NCBI GenBank assembly: GCA_035634255.1
Contig: DASQDI010000157.1
Coordinates: 124,001-188,000 of the forward strand
DNA length: 64,000 bases
From: DATLMR01 sp035634255
Lineage (GTDB): Bacteria; Acidobacteriota; Blastocatellia; UBA7656
Direction of reading: 5' to 3'
The translations under genes and the position numbers were made by a program. Of the stretch, positions 26,883 to 36,374 are shown piece by piece; the first letter of the stretch is position 1, and every line of letters begins with the position of its first letter. The notes under the pieces were generated by a model. It was not told the DNA's origin and did not search any database. It saw only the letters and a list, made by a program, of their open reading frames with translations.

Positions 26883-27809
26883 TTAACGACCGAACACCAT
26901 CAGAGCGAAAAGGGCCGGCAGGTATAAGACCGAGGCGAGGAGTAACCTACGTGCCTGCCACGTCGATCTCATAACGGCGGCTCGAACGCTGTAATACAGA
27001 AAGGCCAGGCCCAGTAGGCTCGCGCCGATCAGGTAGACCGAACCCGACAGGTGCACGAACGCGGGCAACAGGCTCACCGGCAGGAGCATCAGCGTGTAGA
27101 TGATGATCTGCTGCCCGGTCACCCGCCCGTCGGGCTCGACCACCGGCAGCATCTTGATGCCCGCCCGCCCGTAATCTTCGCGATACATCCAGGCTATCGC
27201 GAGGAAGTGAGGGAACTGCCAGAGAAACAGTATCGCGAAAAGTATCACGGCCTCCACCGTCACCTCCCCCCGCGCCGAGACCCACCCGATCAGGGGCGGC
27301 ATGGCGCCGGGGAACGCGCCCAGCACCGTCGAGAGCGTGGTCCTCGTCTTCAGGGGCGTGTAGAGGAAGAGGTAGCTCGCGAACGTTACGACCCCCAGCA
27401 CCGCCGTCAGCCCGTTGATGAAAAACCAGAGGTAGAGGGTCGCCAGGGCGGAGAGCATCAGCCCGAACGCGAGCGCGCTCCCGGCCTTGAGCCTCCCGTC
27501 CGGCAGGGGCCTCTTCTCCGTCCGGTGCATCAGCTTGTCCGACTCGCGCTCGATATACTGGTTGAGCGTCGAGATGCCGGACGCGAGCAAGGCTATGCCG
27601 AAGGACATGCTGAGGAGCCTGAAGTAATCGACCCCCTCGCGCGCCCCCATGCAGAAGCCCGCGGCGGCGGTGAGCACGACCAGAAAGGTGATCCTTGGCT
27701 TAGTCAGCTCAAGGTAATCCGACAGGGCCGAGGCGAGCCTCGGTCGCAGCGCCTCTTCGTCCGCCCCCGCCGGCTCGCCGGTTACAACCTGACCTGCAAG
27801 TGATTCCAT
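26883..27809 (-). CDS. ctaB: Protohaem IX farnesyltransferase
   Basis: 308 residues. A UbiA-type prenyltransferase with nine membrane helices. The first Asp-rich motif reads NQYIERESDKLMHRT, followed by KRPLPDG, YTPLKTRTTLST, and FLWQFPHFLAIAWMYREDY with the second acidic motif. It converts haem B to haem O for the oxidase. It starts four bases after the ctaA stop, so the two haem A biosynthesis genes are translationally coupled. A GC-rich 8-bp hairpin (26850-26871) lies between it and cox2. Confidence 0.94.
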   Translation of the reverse strand: MESLAGQVVTGEPAGADEEALRPRLASALSDYLELTKPRITFLVVLTAAAGFCMGAREGVDYFRLLSMSFGIALLASGISTLNQYIERESDKLMHRTEKRPLPDGRLKAGSALAFGLMLSALATLYLWFFINGLTAVLGVVTFASYLFLYTPLKTRTTLSTVLGAFPGAMPPLIGWVSARGEVTVEAVILFAILFLWQFPHFLAIAWMYREDYGRAGIKMLPVVEPDGRVTGQQIIIYTLMLLPVSLLPAFVHLSGSVYLIGASLLGLAFLYYSVRAAVMRSTWQARRLLLASVLYLPALFALMVFGR

Positions 27810-27813
27810 AATT

Positions 27814-28791
27814 CTAAACCGTTGCCCCTCGCGGAGACCGAAGGGAGTCCGCGGGGCCTTCGGCTGCTCTTCTTGCCCGCTCGGGGTCGGCCGCGAGCGC
27901 GCGATAAGACCGTAACGTCAGCACGACGAGGGTCGCCAGAGTGAACGCCCCGACGATCAGGTGCAGGGCCGTGAGCGTGATCAGCGGCTCGACCGGCTGC
28001 GGGTCGTCATGCGAAGCGAGGCGCGCAAGGTAAGACGCGATCCCCAGGCCGACCTGCGCCACCAGAAGCGTCAGGGCCAGCAGCGCCGGACGCTTCAGGA
28101 AAGCGTCCGCCCCGTGATGCCTGAAGACGGTGAGGGCCGTCCACACGACGAGGGCCGTCACCGCGACCGCCCCGAGTATGTGCGGGATTATTCCGAAAGC
28201 CTGATGGCGGAACCCGGCCCCGAGCACCAGCTGCACCAGCACCGCGCCGACCGTGACGACCGAAAGGCGGCGCAAGGAAGGGCTCGCGACATCCGGCCTC
28301 ACTTCCCTCCTCTCCCACCAGCCCTTCGAGGTGAACACCGCCATGGCGATGATCGCGGAGAAGAAGCTCTGCGCGACGAGCGCGTGCGGAACGGCGATGA
28401 ACGGCTTATAGGTCGGGAAAAGAACGCGGACCCCTCCGATGAGGGCCTGGGCCACGACCCCGACGAAAAGGATGATCGCAAGCCGCCTGAACCACCGCCG
28501 CCGGTCGCTCAGGCATGCGTACACCGAAAAGGCGAAGGTCGTAACGCCCACCACCCCCGCGATGAACCTGTGCGAGTACTCGTACCGAACGTTCGCCACG
28601 AAGTAATCCGAGTCTATGAGCCAGCGGCCGAACGAGAGCGGCCAGTCGGGCACTGAGTCCCCCGCGTCCTTCGTCGTGACCAGAGCGCCCGCTATCAGAA
28701 GCACGAGGGTCATGCCCGCGAGTATGATCGCGAACCAGTGGACGCCCCTGTGAGGCCCGCCCTCGACTTCATTACCCCTTTGTTCCTTCAA
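27814..28791 (-). CDS. ctaA: Haem A synthase
   Basis: 325 residues with eight membrane helices and the paired His ligands of the CtaA/Cox15 family: YEYSHRFIAG and VPHALVAQS in the first half, IPHILGAVAV and ALHLIVGAF in the second. It hydroxylates and oxidises haem O to haem A. The start is an inferred TTG; no ATG or GTG fits in frame before the first helix. The acidic C-terminal tail (ADPERARRAAEGPAD) is not conserved. Coupled to ctaB. Confidence 0.92.
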   Translation of the reverse strand: MKEQRGNEVEGGPHRGVHWFAIILAGMTLVLLIAGALVTTKDAGDSVPDWPLSFGRWLIDSDYFVANVRYEYSHRFIAGVVGVTTFAFSVYACLSDRRRWFRRLAIILFVGVVAQALIGGVRVLFPTYKPFIAVPHALVAQSFFSAIIAMAVFTSKGWWERREVRPDVASPSLRRLSVVTVGAVLVQLVLGAGFRHQAFGIIPHILGAVAVTALVVWTALTVFRHHGADAFLKRPALLALTLLVAQVGLGIASYLARLASHDDPQPVEPLITLTALHLIVGAFTLATLVVLTLRSYRALAADPERARRAAEGPADSLRSPRGATV

Positions 28792-28869
28792 AACTCAACA
28801 CCCCTTCCGATGATAACGAGCCGCGCGCCCGCGCGTAAGGACCGCCCCGCGGGCGCACGGGTGAAGCAG

Positions 28870-29703
28870 TTACGGCAGAATGAGCGCGGCCTCGACCTTG
28901 AGCGAGGTCGGGACGAATGCCTGATTGGCCCCGTAATTGAAGTCCTGCGTCTTCGACTCCTTCGCGCCCACCGTGATGTTCTGAGTCTTCTCCCCGAGAG
29001 TCTCGTGCCAGGCGACGAGAGTGTAAGAGCCGGGGGGGAGGTTCTTTATCGAGTACGAGCCGTCCTTCCCGCTCACGGCGAAATACGGGTGCCCGAGCAC
29101 CCCGACGTTGGCCTTCATCCACGGGTGCACGTTGCACTTGACGGGGATGAGGGTCTCCGCGCGGTTGAACTTCCTCTCAATCGGCCCCTGGTTGGGCGAC
29201 TGCGACTGGTTCCACTCCGAGTTGTTCTTCGGGGTCGGGTGCACGTTGTGGGTCGTGGGGTCGCTGTTGGTGAACCTGATCGTCTGGCCGGTCTGAAGGC
29301 CGACGACGCGCGGGTGATAGCGGCACCCCTGCTGATCGATGGTCACCGCGTCCGAAGGCGGCTCGAAGCTGAAGTTGTCGACCGGGCCGCCCTTGACGTA
29401 AACGAAGACGTTCTCGAGCTTGCCGTCGGTCACGACCGTGTCATCGGTCATCGTGCTCCCGCCCACGGAGGCGCAGTTCGCGTCCGCGCCCATGTCTATG
29501 CGCTTCGGGGTGGGGGGGGTGCCGTCGAACTTGACGACGCCCATCACGGTCCCCTCATCGCCCTTGGAGCTGTAAGCGGCCTTTCCCGCGCCGCCGGCGT
29601 CCGCTTCGGGGCCGCCATTCTTGTTCTTATTATACCTGTCGCAGCCGGCGACCATGAAAGTTGCGAGCGCGACGATTAAGCAAAGCGTACTGAATCTCTT
29701 CAT
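28870..29703 (-). CDS. Cupredoxin-like lipoprotein with carboxypeptidase-regulatory fold
   Basis: 277 residues from ATG 29703, chosen for GGAGAAAAACAG upstream. A lipobox (FMVAGC) anchors it to the membrane. Mature sequence carries a plastocyanin-like domain with likely type-1 copper ligands: His in TTHNVHPTPKN, then Cys, His and Met in VKCNVHPWMKANVG. A C-terminal transthyretin-like fold follows (GSYSIKNLPPGSYTLVAWH). It is encoded between the octahaem cytochrome and ctaA, so it may shuttle electrons between the bc complex and the oxidase; that is inference. The copper loop is typical of methylamine-utilisation-like cupredoxins. Confidence 0.82.
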   Translation of the reverse strand: MKRFSTLCLIVALATFMVAGCDRYNKNKNGGPEADAGGAGKAAYSSKGDEGTVMGVVKFDGTPPTPKRIDMGADANCASVGGSTMTDDTVVTDGKLENVFVYVKGGPVDNFSFEPPSDAVTIDQQGCRYHPRVVGLQTGQTIRFTNSDPTTHNVHPTPKNNSEWNQSQSPNQGPIERKFNRAETLIPVKCNVHPWMKANVGVLGHPYFAVSGKDGSYSIKNLPPGSYTLVAWHETLGEKTQNITVGAKESKTQDFNYGANQAFVPTSLKVEAALILP

Positions 29704-29825
29704 CTGTTTTTCTCCATCTGTTTTTCCGCCCACAGTCCGTTCGAGGTGGCTGAGCGAAACTGGTTATTTTGACACCTTTCTCAAATTCTCGCCACCGACT
29801 TTTGACGCGGAGGCCCCCGCGCCCT

Positions 29826-32800
29826 TTAAGGCGCGCGGATCGCCCCGATCACGCCCCCCCGATTGCCCGCCTTCCGCCCCTTCTTCGCCGAGGGAGAGGA
29901 AGCGGTCGTCTTCGGGGCAGACCCGGCCGCCTGCGTGGGCGCCGCCGCCGGAGCAGGCGCCGCGCCCCCGCCCGTGCCCAGACGCCTCTGCTCGTCGGCC
30001 GAGAGCTGGAACATGTAACGGACCATCAGCGAGACATGGTCTTTTTCATAACTCTGATATTGCGGGGGAGTCGCGCCCTTGAGCACCCACCTCTGGTGCA
30101 CGGGGTCCTGCTCGAACAGCTCCGAAGGCATCGACGTGCCGGGGCTGATCATTTGAGGGTCGAGCATCCACCGCTTCGTCCACTCCGGCTTCAACCGCTC
30201 CCGCGCCTGCAGGAAGTTGGGGGCCGTCGCGCGGACATCGTGCGCGGGGTCTCCCGTCATGTGGCACTTCAGGCAGGGCGCGGCGGGCGAGGTGAACAGG
30301 GCGCGCGCAAGCCCCTGCTCTTCCGCCGTCAGAGGCTCAAGAGGCTCGGGGATGTAAGGCTGCTGCTGCGACGACGCGCCCATGAAGAAATTAACCAGGG
30401 CCGCAAGCTCGTTGCTGGAGAAATTGAAAGTCGGCATGCGGACCTTCAGGTATTGTCTCACGCCGTTTCTCGGGGCCCCGACCTGCACGCCGAGCCCGGT
30501 GCCGGGCATGGGCGGCGTGCCGCTCTGAGCGGCGGCGGGCCCTGTCGGCTGACCGACAGCCTGACCGGCCGTTTGGCCGGAGGACTGACCGGGCGACTGA
30601 CCTGAGCCGCCTGACATGTGCGCGACGAGTCCGGCGATCTGCCTCGCGCCGGGCTGATTCCCGCCCGGCTGATTACCGCCGGGCCTCGCGTTGCTGAGCG
30701 ACGGGTCTTCCAGAAAGCGCAGGAGCCACGTCGGGTCCACGCGCGCGCCTTCGGTCGTGAGCCTCGGAGGCAACTGCTCCCTGCCGTCGGCTGTCTGGTA
30801 CATCGGCATGGTCATCAGGGTGGAATCTTTCCCGATGAGTATGTTGTGACACCCGGTGCAGTTGTACTTCTGTATGACCCACCACCCGTCCTGAACCTGC
30901 CTCTTCTGGCCCTGCGGCCTGAACTGCATGGAGGTCGGGAGGCTGGTGGTCACGCTGCCGAGCAGGAAGGTGGTGAGCGCCGTGATGTCGCCGTCGGTCA
31001 GGTAGATGTTAGGCATCCTGAGGCGCTCCTCGGGAGCCTTCTCTTTGCCCGTGTCGTAGATGTCGGGGTCTTTCAATTTGTGCTCGAAAAATCCCTTGTG
31101 GTTATACCACTTCTCCCTGTCCTCCCCGGTGAACGGGTCGACCCCTCGCTCGGCGTCGTGGGTGAGGAGCGCGAAGTCGAGCCGCTCGATGGGCTTGCTC
31201 CCTTCGGGGGTGAGCTCGGTGCCGATGCGCTGCTCTTCTTCGAGGCCCTTGATCTCGTGGCACCCCGCGCAGCCGTACAGCTTCACGAGCCTTTCGCCCT
31301 CAGACTTCAGGGACCCGTCGTCGAGGAAAGAGGCGTCCGGGTACTGAATCTCGCGCTGCTTCTGGCCCATCAGGAAGGTCGCGATGTCGCGCGCGTCCTG
31401 GTCCGACAGCCTGAAATTCGGCATCACGGTCATGTTCTGGACCTGCAACTGACGCCCGTCCACGGGGCTCGCAGAGTGCTGGTCGTCGAAGACGAACGGG
31501 AGGTTCTTCTTAAAGTAGTCCTCGGGGGTGAGGTCGCGCTTCAGAGACGGCGAGTAGGGCGCGAGCCTCTGGCGCGGGTTGTGGACCCACCGGACTATGT
31601 ATTCGTAATTCGCCTTCTCCCCCAGGCGCGACAGGTTGGCGGCGAAGTCCCCCCCGACCGGCCCGCTGTCCATGTCGATGGCCGTGCCTTCGATTGAATG
31701 GCAGGCGAGGCAGCCGACCGACCTGAACAACTCCTTCCCGCGCGCGGCGTCGCCCGCGGGCTGCGGCGGCAGCTTCGTGTCGATGGCGGCCTGCCAGAGG
31801 AAAGCGGAGATGGCCCGTATCTCGCCATCGTTCAGGCGGAAGGCGGGCATCTTGGTGCCGGGCCTGAAGGCCTGCGGGTCGAACAGCCACATCGGCATCC
31901 ATTCCTTGCGCAGCTTCGCCTTGATCTCTTTCAGGTTCGGCCCGACCTTCTTCTGGTCCTGCATCAGGTATTTCGACTGCGTGTCCAGCTCGCTTATGCG
32001 CGTGTCGAGCTGGCTGATCATCTGGCGGAGGTCGTCTGAGCGGCGCAGTAACGCGCGGGCCTCTTCCGTCGAGACCTTGTCGCTTTCGGAAGCCTGGACG
32101 GCCTCGCGAATCTCTTTCAGGCGGGCATCCCGCTCAAGCTCAAGGGTCTTTATCGACTGGCGGGCCATAGAGAGCCCGTCGGACTCGCGGTCGAACCCTT
32201 CGTACCTGTGGCAGCCGACGCAGCCGCGCGACTGGTAGAGCTCCTTGCCGTCGTTCAGGACATCCGCCCCCGCCGTCACGCGGTCCGCGTTGTGGCAGGA
32301 GTTGCACCCGGCCTGAACGTTCTCTTTCTCATGGAGAGGCCACAGCCAGTGCTTGTACCGCCCGTGGGCTTTCTCGACGGACGTGGTGCCGCGCCCATTC
32401 CCCCCGTGGCAGGTCGAGCAGCCGAACCGCTCGGGGTCGTGGATCTTCAGGAGGTCTTTGTTCGGGTGAGAGACGAATGCGCGCTCGCCGCCCATGTCGG
32501 CCGCGGTCAGGTTGACCGGCTCGCGGGTCCCGAGGTGGCAGGACTCGCAGCGGTCCACGAGATCGCCCTCCTGCACGTGGATCTGCTTGATCTTGAAATC
32601 GAACTTGTCCATCTTGTCGATGAGCCCGCCGACCTGCTGCGCGGATAGCCCCGTGAGGTTGCTCTGCAGGTAGTCGTCGCGCTTCTTGCGGGCCTCGGTC
32701 TGCGGCTTGAGGAGTTCGATGGTCCTGGCGGTGAGGCGGGCCTTCTCGTTGGTCAGTTCGTTGTACCGGGCTTCGAGCTGGCGGAAGGTCGGCTCGTCGT

Positions 32801-33344
32801 CCCTGACGCTGCCGTCCGGCTGGCGGATGGACACGTCCACCTTCTCGTCCTTCTTCTCCTCGATCTCCCGCCTGATGCCCGCGCGGCTGCTCTCGCTGCC
32901 CGCGAGTTCGAGGTCGTAAGTCTTGGCGGCTATCCACGCCCTCACGTTCTGAAAGGGCTCGGTGATGTCGCTTATCTCCTGGTCTATCAGGGCCACCTGC
33001 CGGTTGAGGTCGGTCAGCTCGTCGCGCGCGGCCGCCTCCTCTTCCTTGACGGCGTTGTCGAGCTCGACGTACTTCTCCGACTGGCGGACCTGCTGCTCGG
33101 CTTTCTGCTGGTCCGGCTGAATCCTCTCCAGGTGCTCGGTGTACGTGTCGACGAACTCGCTCTGGTAGCTCTTCCACGGGCGCTGGCCGAACACCTCGTC
33201 GAACAGGGCCCACAGGAGCGTCGCGATCAGGATGAGCGAAAAAAGGACCAACGGGCCGCTCATCGACCTGTCGGCGATAGGGTCGGGCGCTGGGGTATCA
33301 GCCGCTCTCTTCTCTAATTGCTCGTTCCCAACTGTGTCAGACAT
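29826..33344 (-). CDS. Giant membrane-anchored octahaem cytochrome c of the bc complex
   Basis: 1172 residues. One N-terminal membrane helix (LVLFSLILIATLLWALFDEV) precedes a coiled-coil region (about 50-220). Eight CxxCH sites follow in order: CESCH, CSTCH, CNSCH, CVGCH, CLACH, CAGCH, CTGCH and CLKCH. A second coiled coil lies between the fourth and fifth, and a Gly/Gln/Pro-rich linker between the seventh and eighth. Axial Met candidates appear in MPAFRLNDGE and MPNFRLSDQD, typical of mono-haem cytochrome c folds. It directly follows Rieske and split cytochrome b genes, so it replaces cytochrome c1. GGAGG precedes the ATG. Confidence 0.92.
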   Translation of the reverse strand: MSDTVGNEQLEKRAADTPAPDPIADRSMSGPLVLFSLILIATLLWALFDEVFGQRPWKSYQSEFVDTYTEHLERIQPDQQKAEQQVRQSEKYVELDNAVKEEEAAARDELTDLNRQVALIDQEISDITEPFQNVRAWIAAKTYDLELAGSESSRAGIRREIEEKKDEKVDVSIRQPDGSVRDDEPTFRQLEARYNELTNEKARLTARTIELLKPQTEARKKRDDYLQSNLTGLSAQQVGGLIDKMDKFDFKIKQIHVQEGDLVDRCESCHLGTREPVNLTAADMGGERAFVSHPNKDLLKIHDPERFGCSTCHGGNGRGTTSVEKAHGRYKHWLWPLHEKENVQAGCNSCHNADRVTAGADVLNDGKELYQSRGCVGCHRYEGFDRESDGLSMARQSIKTLELERDARLKEIREAVQASESDKVSTEEARALLRRSDDLRQMISQLDTRISELDTQSKYLMQDQKKVGPNLKEIKAKLRKEWMPMWLFDPQAFRPGTKMPAFRLNDGEIRAISAFLWQAAIDTKLPPQPAGDAARGKELFRSVGCLACHSIEGTAIDMDSGPVGGDFAANLSRLGEKANYEYIVRWVHNPRQRLAPYSPSLKRDLTPEDYFKKNLPFVFDDQHSASPVDGRQLQVQNMTVMPNFRLSDQDARDIATFLMGQKQREIQYPDASFLDDGSLKSEGERLVKLYGCAGCHEIKGLEEEQRIGTELTPEGSKPIERLDFALLTHDAERGVDPFTGEDREKWYNHKGFFEHKLKDPDIYDTGKEKAPEERLRMPNIYLTDGDITALTTFLLGSVTTSLPTSMQFRPQGQKRQVQDGWWVIQKYNCTGCHNILIGKDSTLMTMPMYQTADGREQLPPRLTTEGARVDPTWLLRFLEDPSLSNARPGGNQPGGNQPGARQIAGLVAHMSGGSGQSPGQSSGQTAGQAVGQPTGPAAAQSGTPPMPGTGLGVQVGAPRNGVRQYLKVRMPTFNFSSNELAALVNFFMGASSQQQPYIPEPLEPLTAEEQGLARALFTSPAAPCLKCHMTGDPAHDVRATAPNFLQARERLKPEWTKRWMLDPQMISPGTSMPSELFEQDPVHQRWVLKGATPPQYQSYEKDHVSLMVRYMFQLSADEQRRLGTGGGAAPAPAAAPTQAAGSAPKTTASSPSAKKGRKAGNRGGVIGAIRAP

Positions 33345-33420
33345 CCTCGTCCTCCAAACTATAAAGCCGGGTCATGCCGGGCGCGCCGAGCCCCGAGGCG
33401 GGCGCGGCCGGGCGCTCACG

Positions 33421-34356
33421 TCAGACGTTGAACCAGGGGGTGACCCAGACGTACTTGATGCGAAACAGCAGCCTGAGAATCAGCTTCACAGGCAGGGCCC
33501 AAAGGATCGTTATCGCGAGAACCTGAAAAGTCACGTACTGCAGCAGAGACGTGCGCTCGAATATCTTCCGCTCGAACTTGTTGTAGGTGACGATCTTGTG
33601 CGTGATGAAGGCCGTTACGACGAAGAAGATCCCGACGACCACCGCGCCGAATATGCCCTTCCACGGCTGGGTGGTTATGCCCACTATATCGGGCAGGTCG
33701 CGGTTCACCTCATAGATGACCGTGTTGTGGTCCCAGGTCTGCCCCGGCCAGAACCATATCCACCCCGGCCCGCGCATGAACGTTCCGATCACGATCAGGA
33801 TGAGCCAGGTGACGAACCCGACCAGGAACGACCCGATGGCGACCTTCCTCTGCTTCCACGTGTAATAGCCCACCCCGAGCGGGTTCGAGTCCACGTAGGG
33901 GAATGCCATCAGGCCGACGATCATGATCGAAGGCATCACGACGCCCGCGATCCACGGGTCGAAGTAGACGAGCATCTCCTGGAGCCCGAGGAAGTACCAC
34001 GGCGCTTTCGACGGGTTCATCGTCAGGTTGGGGTTCGCGGGCTCTTCGAGGGGGGCGTTGAGCGTGATCGACCAGACGAACAGGACGGCCGTGACCACGA
34101 TGACGGCCAGGAACTCTATGCGGAGCAGGTAGGGCCACACGTGCAGTTCGCGCGCCCAATGGGCCTGCCACGGCCACGTCTTGCGGTGGTGCGTCTTCGC
34201 GAGCTTGGGGTCCGCTTCGAGCTGTTCGATCAGGCGGTCGTTCGCCCTCGCCTGCTTGAAGCCCAGCCACCCGAAGTAAGGAATCAGAAAGAGCATCGCG
34301 ACGATGGGTATGTTGTCGGGTAGAGTTGTGATCTCCCAGAGCTGTGCCCAATCCAT
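33421..34356 (-). CDS. Cytochrome b C-terminal (subunit IV-like) protein
   Basis: 311 residues. Corresponds to the C-terminal half of cytochrome b, encoded separately. The Q-o loop reads NPSKAPWYFLGLQEML, a PWY variant of the PEWY motif. There are about five to six membrane helices, with an extra N-terminal helix (IPIVAMLFLIPYFGWLGF) and an extended C-terminus. It forms the quinol-oxidising site with the cytochrome b N-terminal protein upstream. GAGGGAG precedes the ATG. Confidence 0.9.
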   Translation of the reverse strand: MDWAQLWEITTLPDNIPIVAMLFLIPYFGWLGFKQARANDRLIEQLEADPKLAKTHHRKTWPWQAHWARELHVWPYLLRIEFLAVIVVTAVLFVWSITLNAPLEEPANPNLTMNPSKAPWYFLGLQEMLVYFDPWIAGVVMPSIMIVGLMAFPYVDSNPLGVGYYTWKQRKVAIGSFLVGFVTWLILIVIGTFMRGPGWIWFWPGQTWDHNTVIYEVNRDLPDIVGITTQPWKGIFGAVVVGIFFVVTAFITHKIVTYNKFERKIFERTSLLQYVTFQVLAITILWALPVKLILRLLFRIKYVWVTPWFNV

Positions 34357-34413
34357 AATGACTCCCTCACAGGTCGAGCGCCCCTGCGGGCGCCCGGTGA
34401 TAAATGGTCCTCT

Positions 34414-35382
34414 TTATTTGACGGAAGCCTTCACGGCCCTCGCGCCCGGCGACTTCATCTCGGATTCGAGCATGACGGGCGCGGGGCCCGAGATGCCCCC
34501 GTCCTTGCGCACGCGCCAGAAGTGGACGGCGAGCAGGACGCTGAGAATCGTCGGTATGGCGATGCAGTGCCAGATGTAGCTGCGCAGCAGGGCGTTCGCG
34601 TCTACTATCGAGCCGCCGAGCAGGGCGAAGCGCACGTCGTTATAAGGCGTCATGCCCAGCTGCGGACCGAAAGGCCCCTCGGTCCCGAGGGCGGGCGTGG
34701 CCCGCGCCATGTTCGTGCCGACCGTCACCGCCCAGAACCCGAGCTGGTCGTCGGGGAGCAGGTATCCCGTGAAGCTCAGGAGCAGGGTGAGCACCAGCAG
34801 CAGCACCCCCACGGTCCAGTTGAACTCGCGCGGGGACTTGTACGAGCCCGTCAGCACCACCCGGAACATGTGGAGCCAGGTGGTGATCACCATCAGGTGC
34901 GCGCCCCAGCGGTGCATGTTGCGGAGCAGCTTGCCGAAGGGCACGTCGTTTTCGAGGTACAGGATGTCCTGGTAAGCCTGCCCCTTGCTCGGGTGGTAGT
35001 AGAACATCAACAGTATGCCCGTGAAGGTCAGGACTATGAACAGGTAGAAGGTGATCCCGCCCATGCCCCACGTGTAGCTGAAGCGCACGGCGTCGCGGTT
35101 TATCTTGGCCGGGTGGAGGTGCAGGAAGACGTTCGTGAGCACGCCGAGCGAGCGCGAGCGCGGGGTCGGCTCGTGCTTGACGCGGAATATCGACTTGTAG
35201 ATCTGCGTCCGCGTCGGCTGCTTCAGGCCCTCCAGCTCCTCCTTGACGTTCTCCTTGCTGGCCTTGGCCTTCAGCATCTCCACGTCTTCTTTTATGCTGC
35301 CGCGGACGCGGTCGGCGAGGCCGACGCCCGCTTCAGACTTCACCTCTGGCTTGTCAAGCTTGTCAGGTTTTTCAGGGTCCAT
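34414..35382 (-). CDS. Cytochrome b N-terminal (b6-like) protein
   Basis: 322 residues from ATG 35382, chosen for GGGAG upstream. The first 90 residues are a Lys/Glu-rich cytoplasmic extension. The four-helix cytochrome b core follows, with bis-His haem ligands in MHRWGAHLMVITTWLHMFRV and RSYIWHCIAIPTILSVLLAVH. GYLLPDDQLGFWAV is the conserved loop. Together with the subunit IV-like protein and Rieske protein it forms a quinol oxidising complex. The long charged N-terminus is unusual for b6-type proteins. Confidence 0.92.
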   Translation of the reverse strand: MDPEKPDKLDKPEVKSEAGVGLADRVRGSIKEDVEMLKAKASKENVKEELEGLKQPTRTQIYKSIFRVKHEPTPRSRSLGVLTNVFLHLHPAKINRDAVRFSYTWGMGGITFYLFIVLTFTGILLMFYYHPSKGQAYQDILYLENDVPFGKLLRNMHRWGAHLMVITTWLHMFRVVLTGSYKSPREFNWTVGVLLLVLTLLLSFTGYLLPDDQLGFWAVTVGTNMARATPALGTEGPFGPQLGMTPYNDVRFALLGGSIVDANALLRSYIWHCIAIPTILSVLLAVHFWRVRKDGGISGPAPVMLESEMKSPGARAVKASVK

Positions 35383-35464
35383 AGCAGTGCTCCCATGAGA
35401 AAACAGAAGAAAACATTGATGTTGAAAGATAGCAGGCGACTTTCCGGCCGGGCGCGGAGGCGGC

Positions 35465-36142
35465 TCATACCCGTATGAACGCGCCCTCTTCGTTGAAGCG
35501 GTTCTCGGCCCCCTTCGGCCACTCATAGAGGCGGGCCGTGTCGACGAGGATCTGGCCTGACGGGTCTATCTCCACGTGCGCGCGGTCCATCGGCCGGGGC
35601 GCGGGCCCCTCGAAGTTGATGCCGTCGCTCGTGTAGCCGCTGCCGTGACAGGGACACTTGAACTTGTTTTCGCTAGGCTTCCAGTCCGGGGTGCAGCCCA
35701 GGTGCGTACACCGCGCGTAGATCACGAAGAGGCGCTCTGCGTTGCGGACCACCCAGATGCGGTACTGTTGCTGGAATTTGGTGTCGACCCCGATCCCATA
35801 ATCTCCGGGGTAGCCTATGCGGAAGACGGTGCTTGGCTCGAAAAGGGTCCGAGGGAAGAAGAACTTGAGAGTCATGATGAAGCAGGTCGCGAGGAACCCG
35901 CCTATGGCTGTCCAGATTACGCGCCGCCGCACTTTACCGACCGGGTCAAGAGGTGGCTCGCTCGTGACGGTCTTGGTCTTCGCCCCGGCGGAGGTGCCGA
36001 CCGGAGGTCTGGCGGATTGGGGTGGCTTGTCTGCCGTTGATGCTGATGCTTTCTGTGCCTGCGACGTTAACTTAGACTTCTCCTCACCCTCAACTTTCGG
36101 CGTCGTATCCTGTTTCTGGTTCGTATCCTGAACGGTGTCCAT
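35465..36142 (-). CDS. Rieske [2Fe-2S] protein of the bc complex
   Basis: 225 residues from ATG 36142, chosen because GGAG lies nine bases upstream; the frame stays open to a TTG at 36193. A Lys/Pro-rich N-terminus of about 70 residues precedes one membrane helix (VIWTAIGGFLATCFIMTLKF). The cluster-binding motifs CTHLGC (about 145-150) and CPCHGS (about 163-168) are complete. First gene of the respiratory locus; its promoter must lie in the 270-bp gap shared with hslV, but no convincing minus-strand boxes were found. Confidence 0.92.
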   Translation of the reverse strand: MDTVQDTNQKQDTTPKVEGEEKSKLTSQAQKASASTADKPPQSARPPVGTSAGAKTKTVTSEPPLDPVGKVRRRVIWTAIGGFLATCFIMTLKFFFPRTLFEPSTVFRIGYPGDYGIGVDTKFQQQYRIWVVRNAERLFVIYARCTHLGCTPDWKPSENKFKCPCHGSGYTSDGINFEGPAPRPMDRAHVEIDPSGQILVDTARLYEWPKGAENRFNEEGAFIRV

Positions 36143-36374
36143 GCAGGAAATCTCCGTTATGGCGTCTCTCATTTGATAGACGATGATTGCCAAACTGCGA
36201 GCGAGCGACGCTCAGCGCGCCTCGCCTGTTTATACTGTATGAATCTTGACGCATGCTGAACCGCAACCTCACCTCTAACTTGTTTCAGATCTGCTGTATA
36301 ATGAAGTGTCTCGCTTTTAACATGCGCGCATGGCATTTGTCAAGCAGGCCCCCTCCCGCGCACATGTGGCTTTC

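Noticed and set aside
30600..30690. Repetitive GACTGACCGG/GGGCTGATTCCCGCC DNA as a repeat array or CRISPR
   Set aside because: It encodes the Gly/Gln/Pro linker of the octahaem cytochrome; units are short and degenerate with no spacers.
36297..36302. TATAAT as the -10 box of hslV or of the Rieske operon
   Set aside because: No acceptable -35 box at 16-18 bp upstream on the plus strand, and it does not fit the minus strand; the TTGACA-17-TATAGT pair downstream is far better.
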